This document shows positions 10,240 through 19,765 of a stretch of 64,000 bases of DNA, piece by piece. Below the pieces are notes generated by a model. That model searched no databases. It was given only the letters and a program-made list of their open reading frames with translations, and was not told where the DNA came from. The stretch's first letter is position 1; each line of letters opens with the position of its first letter. The stretch is from Typhlomys cinereus (taxonomy: Eukaryota; Chordata; Mammalia; Rodentia; Platacanthomyidae). Location: assembly GCA_023101885.1 (NCBI GenBank), contig JALPQD010000247.1:744001-808000 (forward strand), in the 5' to 3' direction. The position numbers and the translations under genes are program-made.

Positions 10240-11690
10240 TCGTCTTCTGGAAACAAAAATGTACCAAAGAAGTAAACAACCTCATTAAAAATAGGCTATA
10301 GATTTAATGATTTGTTTTCAGTTTTGCTGTTCCTGCAATGCCCTTGGTTCCATCTTGATGGGTATTGGATGTCACCCCCTGGGCAGAGATAAAAACCTGT
10401 TAAATTGACTCTATAGCAACCACTTGGAATCAGGCCTGCCTAATCTCTCCCCATCCTGAACCTCAGGGAAATTTGCAGAAGAGGGGTTGGTAAGATTGTA
10501 AGAGCACAAGGATAGGATAAGTCATGATATGTAAGATACTCCACACAAGTTAGAGCCGAAGCAATTATAACAGGACTCTCCATGATCTGCGCAATGACCA
10601 ACATATCGTTGACCCCTCAAATTCTAGCATAGACTAAAGGCACTAGGATCCTTAGAAGCAAGGGATTAACAGTCACAATAGTATTCCTATACTTAAGGGG
10701 AACACAAGAAAGAGTTCTAGGAAATGCTACTGAGTCTTTACACCTAAGCAGAGAGGAGGATCCAGAGGAAAATTTGATATACTCATTAAAGGATGCTTCA
10801 GAGATGGGGGGAGGAGGCACTGGGAGAAAGGGAGGGAAGGGGGAAAGGAAGGGACAAAGCAGGGAGAGAACAGGGAGGTCTAGGGAGGGGTGGAGGGAGG
10901 GAGGGTACAGGGGCTCCTATTATGTTTGTGTGAACAGAAAAAAAAAATAAAAAAGGGCTATAGAATTGAAAAGAACCTTCTCAAAAAATGAAATTCAAAC
11001 GTCCAAGAAACATCTTAAGAAGGTTCTACCTCACTAGTCGTCAGGAAAATGTAAATTAAAACCACCCTGCGATATCATCTCACTCCAGTCAGAATGACTT
11101 AAGATCCAAAACACAAACCACAGCAAAAGCTGGTGTGCATGTGGGGAGAAGGAGATCCTCACACATTTCTGTTGGGATTGTAAGGTCATACAACCCTTTT
11201 GGAGATCAGTTTGGAGGCTCCTAAAAACTTTAAAAATTGAAATACCATAATATCCAGCTATATTACTCCTGGGAATAGCCCCAGAGAACACTGCATCAGA
11301 CACACATGTACAACCATGTTCAATAACATTTTCACAATAGCGAAGAAATGGAACCAACCTAAATAGACAACAGTTGATGATTGGTTAATGAAAATATGCT
11401 TCATATATACAATAGAATACTAGTTTGCTGCCAGGAAAGATAAACTAATGAAATTTACCAGCAAATGAATGGAGCTGGAAGAAATCACATTGAGCAAAAT
11501 ATCCCAGATGCAGAAAGACAGATGCTATACGTCCAACAAACATCTCCCTAATAAGATCCTAGCATTAAATCTTCAGTTTGATGTAATCAAACAGAAACTC
11601 TTACAAAACCCACAATTGTAAAGGATCACAACTCCATGTGATGGGGGGTAAAAGAGGATCCCAGAAGCAATAACAAAAGAACTTGGAAAA
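10240..11690 (+). mobile_element. Old L1 ORF2 3'-end fragment, split by a younger L1
   Basis: 10240-10302 plus 10956-11690 form one decayed C-terminal ORF2 segment. Frame traces include the ...KWA-like motif at the split and, further on, the region equivalent to 16480-16800 of the + L1 (ccagctatattactcctggg, ttcacaatagcgaagaaatgg). The younger L1 at 10303-10955 interrupts it, with the 9-base site ggctataga repeated at 10294-10302 and 10956-10964. No open frame survives. It ends near 11690 without a typical 3' UTR. Confidence 0.85.
10303..10955 (+). mobile_element. L1 3' UTR insertion with 5' inversion (twin priming), inside an older L1
   Basis: 10407-10955 is the L1 3' UTR in sense orientation, from gactctatagcaaccacttgg to the polypurine tract and A-tail. 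10303-10406 is the next upstream part of the same 3' UTR but reversed: it reads like the minus-strand copies at 34390-34490, with agttttgctgttcctgcaat and cctgggcagagataaaaacc. About 16 bases are missing between the two parts in L1 coordinates. The TSD ggctataga (10294-10302, 10956-10964) encloses both arms, so this was one event. Confidence 0.88.
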
Positions 11691-11721
11691 ACAGTTTTTC
11701 ATTTATTTTTAAACGCTTCTA

Positions 11722-11889
11722 TGGCTCCCTTCCCCCACTCCCCTGCCCCGACACGCCTCAGTCCAGCCAGGCCATGCCTTGACCTAGGTAAGTTCCGCCC
11801 CCGCCCACCCCCAGAACCCCAGGCCAAATAATTCAGTTTAGTGAAAAACGCACAGAAATTGAAAGAAGAAATTAAGAGTTAAAACGACA
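11722..11889 (+). promoter_or_regulatory. L1 5' UTR, truncated within one promoter monomer
   Basis: C-rich start (ctcccttcccccactcccct), then gtccagccaggcc and gacctaggtaagttccgccc, which match the reversed monomer at 57563-57670 of the minus copy. The conserved tail ccccaggccaaataattcagtt leads into ORF1. Only part of one monomer is left, so promoter strength was probably low at insertion or lost by truncation. Confidence 0.8.
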
Positions 11890-12938
11890 ATGCCAAGTCA
11901 AAGTGCAAATCCATGAGAAACAACACTCAAGTAAACAAATCTCCCACTGAAGGAATTAATCCCACAATGTTAGACTCCAACCAGAAAAAACCCACTGGAA
12001 AATGGCCATGAAAGCCTGACCCAGGATAACTACTTTCAAACTATGATCATGTTCAATACTATGAAAGAGGAAATCCGGAAGGAATTAAATAATCGAATCA
12101 ATCACTTTGAAGAGGAACACAACAGAGGAGTTGAGAAAAACAGTGCAAGAAAAAAAAACTGGCATAGAGCAGTTAAAACAGACTCAAGCAGAGTTTAAAA
12201 CTGAGCTAAAAGACAAGTTATCTTCAACCCAGAACTCCACAGAGAGTCTTATCAGCAGAACTAATGAAGCAGAAAACAGAATTTCAGATCTTGAAGATAA
12301 AGTGGGAGTATTAACCAGCTCAATGGAAGAGGTCGTTAAAGCCAAAAAGATACTTGAGAAATATCCAGGAGATATGGGACACCCTGAAAAAGCCTAGCAT
12401 GCATATTCATGGAATACCAGAGCAAGAATCTCAAAATACCACCCCTGAGGAAATTTTTCAAACGATCATCAAGGAAAACTTTCCTCATCTAAAAAAAGAG
12501 AGGCCCATCCATATACAAGAGGCATTCCGCACCCCAAACAGATATGACCAAAACAGAAGCTCGCCACGGCAAATAATAGTCAAATCACTCCACATTCAAA
12601 ATAAAGAACTGGTGCTGAGAGCTTCAAGGGAGAAAAAACAAGTCACTTTTAAAGGTAAACCTATTAAAATAACAAATGACTTCTCAGTCAAAACAGTAAA
12701 AGCAAGAAGAGCTTGGAGAGACATACTTCAAGTATTGAATGAGCAAAAATGTCAACCCAGGCTGATATACCCTGCAAAACTATCAGTCATGATCGAGAGA
12801 GAAAGAAAAATCTTCCAGCACAAAGACAACTTGAAGGGATACATGTCTACCAAACCAGGGCTTCAAAAAATGCTAGAAATGATACTCAAGCTTGAAGAAA
12901 AAAACAGGCATATCCAGGAGAACAGAAGGCAAGTATAA
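11890..12938 (+). pseudogene. L1 ORF1 (RNA-binding chaperone), frameshifted
   Basis: ORF1p is the trimeric single-strand-RNA-binding chaperone that packages L1 RNA in the cytoplasm. The start ATG at 11890 is at the same site as ORF1 of the minus copy (57510). The reading survives in pieces: the coiled-coil part at 12107-12397 (ending in a short out-of-frame tail) and the RRM plus C-terminal domain at 12354-12938, including the YPAKLSV stretch. Compared with the minus copy, small indels fall near 11995, 12050, 12125 (about 8 bases lost) and 12357 (2 bases lost). No functional protein is expected. Confidence 0.92.
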
Positions 12939-12988
12939 TTCCTTTAAAAGCGAAGCAATATACTTATAAAAACTACTAAACATAATAA

Positions 12989-15900
12989 ATGTCTGGAATT
13001 AAAAATAGTTTCTCCATTATAACACTAAATGCTAATGGAATTAACTCACTGATCAAGAGACACAGATTACAAATTTGGATTAAAAATTGCAATCCATCAA
13101 TCTGCTGCCTGCAGGAAACCCATCTCATCACAAAAAATAAGCATGCCCTAAAAATAAAAGGCTGGTCAACAATTCTACAAGCTAACGGAAGCAGAAAACA
13201 GGCAGGGGTAGCCATTATGATATCAGACAAAGTGGACTTCAAACCAAAGGAAATTATAAGAGACACAGATGGATACTACATTTTAGTCACAGGCACAATT
13301 CACCAGGAAGACTTCACAATACTGAACATATATGCACCCAATACGGGCCCCTCCACATTCATTAAGAAAACCCTATAGCGTCTAAAGCAAGAAATCAACC
13401 CCCAAATGATAATTCTTAGGGACTTCAACACCGCCCTCTCAACATGGGATAGATCAACAGGTCAAAAGCTTACCAGAGACACTTTGGAACTTAATCAAAC
13501 CCTGAAAGAAATGAACCTTACAGATCTCTATCGAACTTTTCACCCACGCACCAAAGAATACACATTCTTCTCAGCAGCACACAGAACTTTCTCCAAAATA
13601 GATCACATGTAGAGCCACAAAACTTATCTACACATATACAAAAAAGTTGAAATTGTAACGTGTGCCCGATCAGACCACCACGGCCTAAAGCTGGACATCC
13701 ACAACACAACAAACAAGAGAAAATACACTAACTCCTGGAAACTTAACAATATGATGCTGAACGAGAACTGGATTCAGGAAGAAATTAAAAAGGAAATTCA
13801 AGATTTCCTGAAAGCTAATGATAATGAAAATACAATTTACCAAAATCTCTGGGACACAATGAAAGCTGTTCTAAGAGGTAAGTTCATAGCTCTTAATGCC
13901 TACATCAAAAAAATGGAAACATCAGAAATAAACAACTTAACAATGCAGCTTAAAGCTTGAGAGAAACTAGAGCAATCTGATCCCAAAAGTAGTAGAAGAG
14001 AGGAGATTAGCAAAATAAGGGGAGAAATATCTGAAATCGAGATTAAGAAAACAATAGAAAAAATCAACCAGTCAAAAAGCTGGTTCTTTGAAAAAATCAC
14101 TAAGATCGATATACCCCTAGCTAAAATAACCAAAAGCAAGAGAGAGAAAATCCAAATTAAGAAAATTAGAAATGAACATGGAGTGATTACTACTGATACC
14201 CAAGAAATCCAGAGAATTATAACATCATATTTCAAAAACTTATACTCTGTGAAGTTTGACAACACAAAAGAGATGGATGAATTTCTAAGTAAACACAACT
14301 TACCTAAATTGAATCAGGAAGTTGTGAATTATTTAAATAGTCCTATAACATATAAAGGAATTGAAGAAGCAATCTCAAATCTTCCCACCAAAAAATGTCC
14401 TGGACCAGATGGATTCAGCACAGAATTCTACCAGACATTTAAGAAGTTCATAACACCAATACTCCTTAAACTGTTCCATCAAATAGCAAAGAAAGGAACA
14501 CTACCAAATTCCTTCTATGAAGCTAATATCGTTTTAATCCCAAAACCTAATAATGATACACCTTAAAAAGAAAACTACAGGCCGATCTCTCTGATGAACA
14601 CATATGCAAAGATTCTCAACAAAGTCTTAGCAAATCGGATTCAAAAACATATTAAAAAGATCATTCACAGGGACCAAGTAGGCTTCATCCCCAGCACACA
14701 AGTTTGGTTCAACATATGCAAATCAGTAAATGTAAATCATCATGTAAACCAGTCGAAAGTCCAAAACCACATGATACTCTCAATAGATGCAGAAAAAGCT
14801 TTTGACAAGATCCAACAGCCTTTTATGATCAAAACGCTAGAGACAGTAGGAATGGAAGGAACCTTTATCAATAAAAGCTGTATACAACAAGCCCAAAGCA
14901 AGGATTATTCTAAATGGGGAACAATTGGAAGCATTCCCACTTCGATCAGGAACTAGACAAGGCTGTCCACTCTCACCACTTCTATACAATATTGTACTTG
15001 AAGTCTTAGCTGAAGCCATAAGACAAGAAAGGGACATAAGAGGGATTCAAATCGGCAAGGAAGAAGTCAACCTATCCCTATTTGCAGATGACATGATCTT
15101 ATTCCTGAGAGATCCCAAAAACTCCACCATCAAGCTCCTGGAATTAAATGAGTAGTTCAGCAAGGTGGCAGATTACAAAATTAATGTGCAAAAATCAGAG
15201 GCCTTCCTATATGTCCAGAATGAAAGAAGTGAAAAAGCCTTGAGAGAAACAATCCCATTTACTATAGCCCCTAAAAAAATGAAATACCTTGGTATAAACC
15301 TAACCAAGGAGGTAAAAGACCTATACAATGAAAACTTTAAAACCCTAAAGAAAGAAATAGCAGAAGACACCAGAAGGTGGAAAGACCTCCCATGTTCCTG
15401 GATTGGCAGAATCAACATCGTAAAAATGACCATACTACCAAAGGCAATATAAAGATTCAATGCTATATCAATTGAAATCCCAAAGCAATTCTTCAAAGAA
15501 GTTGACCAAACAATCTGAAAATTCCTATGGAGGCACAAAAGACCCAGGATAGCAAAGACAATCCTGAGTAACAAAAACACTGCTGGAGGTTTTACCATAC
15601 CAAACCTAAGTCTATACTACAAATCCATAGTTATAAAAACAGCCTGGTACTGGCTCCAAAATAGACACACAGATCAATGGATAAGGATTGAAGACCCAGA
15701 TATAAGCCCACAAAATTACAGCCGTTTGGTCTTTGACAATGGGGCCCAAAGAATTCAATGGAAAAAGAACAGCATCTTCAACAAATGGTGCTGGCAAAAC
15801 TGGATCTCCACATGCAGAAGATTAAAGCTGGACCCGTACTTGTCACCATGTACAAGACTTAATTCCAAATGGATCAAGGACCTTGATATCAGGCCAGAGA

Positions 15901-16808
15901 CTATAAAAACCATAGTTGAAAAGATAGGGAACTCCCTCGAGCTGATTGGGCTAGGCCAACATTTCCTAAACAGACATCCAATGGCACAGTCACTGCTACC
16001 AACTCTGAACAGTTGGGATCTTGTGAAATTAAAGAGCTTCTGTTCAGATAAAGAGATTGTAACAGGAGCTCAAAGGCAACCCACAGAATGGGAGAAAATC
16101 TCAACTAACCACATATCTGATAAATCTCTATTATCCAGAGTGCACAAAGAACTTAGAAAACTAAACACCAAGGAAACCAATGGCCCAATTAAAAAATGGG
16201 CCCTGGAACTTAAAAGAAATTTTACCAGGGATGAAATTAAAATGTCCAACAAATATCTTAAAAAATGCTCCACTTCCTTAGCCATCAGGGAAATGCAAAT
16301 CAAAACTTCCCTGAGATATCATCTCACCCGGGTCAGGATGGCAAAAATCCACAATACAAACAACAACAAATGTTGGAGAGGATGTGGAGAGAGGGGAACT
16401 CTCCTACATTGCTGGTGGGAATGCAGGCTCATACAGCCACTCTGGCGAGCCGTCTGGAGATTCTTAAAGAAATTAAAGATTGAAATGCCATATGACCCTG
16501 CTATTCCACTTTTGGGAATAACTCCCCATACAGCAGAGGTTCACCTCGATAGCACAAGCACGACCATGTTCATAGCAGCACTGTTGACAATAGCAAAGTC
16601 ATGGAATCAACCCAAATGTCCAACAGTTGATGAGTGGATAAGGAAACAGTGGTATATCTATACAATGGAGTACTACTCAGCCATCATAAATGATGAATTA
16701 CTGGAATTTGCCGGGAAATGGATGTCATTAGAAACAATTATATTAAGTGAAGTATCCCAAACCCAGAAAATTAAGTGCTGTATGTACTCCCTATTATGTG
16801 GCTCCTAG
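12989..16808 (+). pseudogene. L1 ORF2 (endonuclease-reverse transcriptase), multiple stops
   Basis: ORF2p nicks target DNA and reverse-transcribes L1 RNA in place. The start ATG is at 12989 after a 50-base spacer. The endonuclease domain (about 12989-13700) shows LNANGI, LQET, NIYAPN and SDHHGL; the usual GDFN is RDFN here. The RT domain (about 14400-15300) shows [26 protein letters not shown] and [10 protein letters not shown]. The C-terminal zinc knuckle [18 protein letters not shown] (C-x3-C-x7-H-x4-C) is at 16371-16424. Breaks: stops at about 13376, 13610, 13958, 14564, 15153, 15450 (TAA) and 15516 (TGA), and a 5-base deletion near 14867. From 15519 to 16808 the frame is open. The last two stops are shared with the minus copy. 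Confidence 0.95.
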
Positions 16809-17622
16809 TACCAAACCCACCCAGCCCACCTTGAGACACTCATAGGTAAATCTATGTATTGCCTACAGTAATTGCAAGGATTATGAACAGGAGGGATGGG
16901 GTTGGAGGACCACACCAGAAACAAGGAGAGAAGTGACCATTTTACAGTAGAAAAAATAGGCCTCCATCAAGGACTGCACGGTGTGACACACAGTGCTTAG
17001 CAGGACGAAGTGAATGGCATTGCAGGAGCAGCAAAACTGCAAAAGAAAATCAACAAACCACAATCCAGAACTTCAGAGACTCTATATCAACCATTTAGAA
17101 CTAGGCCAGACTAATTTCTCCCCATCCTGAAGCTCAGGGACATTTGCGGAAGAGGAGGTGGTAAGAGTGTAAGAACAAAAGGATGGGAGGTACAGTGATT
17201 TGCAAGATACTCCACACAAGTTAGGGCGGAAGCAATCATAATTGGACTTTGCATGCCCTGTGCAATGTCCAACACACTATTGACCTCACAACGTCTAGCA
17301 TCTGCTAAAGGCACCAAGATCCTTGGAGGCAAGGGATTGGCAGCCACAGTAGTGTTCCTATGCTTAAGGAGAACACGGGAAACGATTCAGGGAAATGCCA
17401 CTGGGTCCTTGTACGTCATCGGAGAGGAGGGCCCAGAGGAGAGTCAGGGATGCACATTAAAGGACTCTCTGGGAATTGGGGCAGGAGGCACTGGGGGATG
17501 GGGAGCGAGGGGTGAGGGGAGGGGGAGTAGGGGATTCGGGGGAAGGAGGAGGGCGGGAGGGAACCGGTGTACCTATTAAGTTTGTATGAGCAGATATTAT
17601 AATAAAAAATGTTAAAAAAAAA
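16809..17622 (+). other. L1 3' UTR with internal deletion
   Basis: Non-coding L1 tail. Compared with the copies at 34470-34850 and 51960-52580 (minus strand), it lacks about 240 bases between gactgca (near 16978) and ggtgtgacacacag. It ends with a G-rich polypurine stretch (17474-17565), tacctattaagtttgtatgag, an aataaa signal and poly(A). Confidence 0.85.
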
Positions 17623-18069
17623 GATACTCCATACAAGTTAGGGCCGAAGCAATCATAATAGGACTTTGCATGACCTGCGCTATGTCCAACACATTATTGA
17701 CCCCACAAAGTATAGCATGGAGTAAAGGCACTAGGATCCTTGGCGGATAGAGACTGACAGTCACAGTAGTGTTCCTAAGCTTAAGGGGAACACAGGAAAG
17801 GGTTCTGGGATGTTCCCCTGGGTCCTTGCAGAGAGGAGGACCCAGAGGAGAGTTTGGCATGCACAGTAAAGGATGCTCTGGGGATTGGGGGAGGCACTGG
17901 GGGATGGGGAGGGAGGCACTGGGGGATGGGGATGGAGGGGAGAGGGAAGGGGGGGAGCAGGAGGGGTTGGGAGAGGTGGAGGGAGGGAGGGGACCAGTGT
18001 ACCTGTTAAATGTTAAGTTTGTATGAGGGGAAATAATAATAATAATAATAAAGAAAATTAAAAAAAAAA
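17623..18069 (+). mobile_element. Second L1 3' end abutting the full-length L1
   Basis: Begins at gatactccatacaagtt directly after the first poly(A) and runs through the usual 3' UTR end, an internally duplicated polypurine tract (ggaggcactgggggatgggg twice), a (AAT)n-rich tail and A-run. It belongs to the same broad family but to a different variant from the first 3' UTR. The gcttcta match at 18070-18076 / 11715-11721 suggests it may have been part of the same insertion. Confidence 0.85.
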
Positions 18070-18076
18070 GCTTCTA

Positions 18077-18715
18077 GGAAAGAAAAGTCTCAAACAGGAG
18101 GGAAGAAAAGGAATAGGACACAATAAGGAGTGGGATTTCTCTCCAGATAACCAACCACATGCTAACTAGTCCCTTACTCCACCCCCTTAATGACAGAGAA
18201 CACATGCCCAGAAATGTAAACCAATCTAAACAACAGTGGACTGGAAAAAAATTGACACTAAACAGGATCAGATGCCTCAGTGGTAACCATAAACATCTGA
18301 TACTAAACTTCCATCTAAACACCTCTCTAATAAAACCCCCAGTCCTCCATCCCCATGCTCAGGGCAGAGCTTTTGCTTCATGGTCACTGTCCCCTAACGG
18401 CCAGTTGGAGCTTGCAAAAGTCCGTGTTTACTTAAACCTTAATGGCAGCAGGGTCAAGGTCAAGGACTGACCACACTTCCTAGGCTGGGTCAAAGACCAG
18501 AGTATCACCTTACAAAGGGAGGGACTTCTTCCTGATCCTGCCTCCTCACCCCACATACCAACCGTGAGGTTATACAACCCACCTGCTCCCCTATCCAGGC
18601 CTTTCCCTTTTTCCTGTTACTGGTCCAGAGATTCTGGAACATCATTAAACTTCCATCTAGTCCTTAGTGTCTTGTGTTTGGGGGTCAAAACTTACATTCT
18701 CATTTTATCTTTAGA
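18077..18715. other. GC-richer segment, possible solo LTR remnant
   Basis: Between two L1 fragments lies a segment richer in GC than its surroundings. It has ctaataaaacccccagtcctcc (polyadenylation-like signal), tcagggcagagcttttgcttc, a second attaaac signal near 18644 and gtgtttgggggtcaaaac near its end. These are features of retroviral LTRs of the ERV1 type. No internal retroviral gene is present. Borders and family are not secure; it could instead be unique DNA. Confidence 0.35.
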
Positions 18716-18721
18716 TAAGAA

Positions 18722-19350
18722 AAGATCTCAATACCCAAACAAGATGCAGCCAAGTGCAATGGAAGAGCAGTGCAATAAACGATAGCTAACCAGAATGCAG
18801 AGTACTGGTAACCCTAAAAATGTTCATCCAGAACCAGGCCAATCAAATCTCTTCCCATTCTAAGACATATGGGATCTTGCAGTAGAGAGGGTGGTAAGAT
18901 TGAAAGAGCCTAAAGGTGGGGAAGTTCACTGCCCACAAAGACATTTCACACAAGACAGAGATGTTGCATCCAGGAACTCACTGCAATGAGACTTATCCTC
19001 ACTAGACCTGCACAATAGCTGCATATCAATATTTCACTCATACACAAGTGAGAAGCTCAGGAGAAATAATTACACATAGAGCTTTGGCTAGACAGGTGGA
19101 GGGTACCTCTATCCATAGGTCTTCCCAAGGAAGGGCCACTTAAACTGTCATAGAAGCCTCAGCCCATAGTAGAGCAGACAACCTGGAAGGAACCTTAAGG
19201 CCCACATAAGCAGACAGACAAGAGGGTAGGAAGGAGAGGGGTGGATTAGTGAAGGGAGGGGAGGGTGAAAAAGGAAGGAGGAGGGAAGAAAGGGGAAAAG
19301 AAGAATGGCAGGTACAACCACTCATCATATTTGCAAAACTAGAAAAAGAA
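18722..19350 (+). mobile_element. 5'-truncated L1 3' UTR, older family
   Basis: Matches the second half of the older 3' UTR (cf. 23880-24516 and 39005-39632): gatctcaatacc, tgcatccaggaactcactgcaatgag, tagacctgcacaat, then a purine-rich tract and an A-rich tail. Non-coding. No clear TSD. Confidence 0.82.
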
Positions 19351-19477
19351 AACAAAAAAAGTGCCATTCTTGTTGAACCTTACATGACAGATAAGGTTGT
19401 CTTTGGAGATACTAAAAGGATATCTGTACTATTAGGTAGACGACATCATGAAATCATTGTGGAAAAATATAAAGACG

Positions 19478-19613
19478 AGAAGGGTAAAAATTCAACAGGT
19501 AAAGTGCCTGTTTACAAATCTGGTAACCTGAGTTTGACCTCCCCCCAAGAAGTTTGCATAGCACATCTGCTTTCTCTTTCTCTCCACCCTCTCTCTAATC
19601 AATAAATTATTAC
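19478..19613 (+). mobile_element. tRNA-derived SINE (B2-like), diverged
   Basis: Head ttcaacaggtaaagtgcctg, B-box-like cctgagtttgacctcc, short body, CT-rich region (tttctctttctctccaccct) and aataaatta tail; same build as 7346-7540. Confidence 0.6.
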
Positions 19614-19639
19614 AAAAGAAGAGAAATCTAAGAAGATGG

Positions 19640-19765
19640 CAAAAAATTCACAATGGAGCTATGATTGCAGTCCCAACACATTAGAGGCTAAGGCAGAAGG
19701 ATTACCAAAAATTTGAGGTCACCGTGGTCTATAGAGTGAAATTCTATCTCAAATATGTATAGAGA
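19640..19765 (+). mobile_element. B1 (7SL-derived) SINE, diverged
   Basis: Shows the B1 order: tgattgcagtcccaacacatt, gaggctaaggcagaaggatt, aaatttgaggtcaccgtggtctatagagtg, attctatctcaaa. It supports a rodent host. Confidence 0.75.

Larger units (their letters stand above)
11722..17622 (+). mobile_element. Near-full-length L1, young family, defective
   Basis: 5.9 kb L1 with a GC-rich partial 5' UTR (11722-11889), ORF1 (11890-12938), a 50-base spacer, ORF2 (12989-16808), an 800-base 3' UTR with polypurine tract, and poly(A) at 17613-17622. It is homologous from end to end to the minus copy at 51421-57918. Both ORFs are broken, so it cannot move on its own. A second L1 3' end follows with no gap (17623-18069). 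The 7-base string gcttcta at 11715-11721 recurs only after that second tail (18070-18076), so the TSD may enclose both. Confidence 0.95.
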
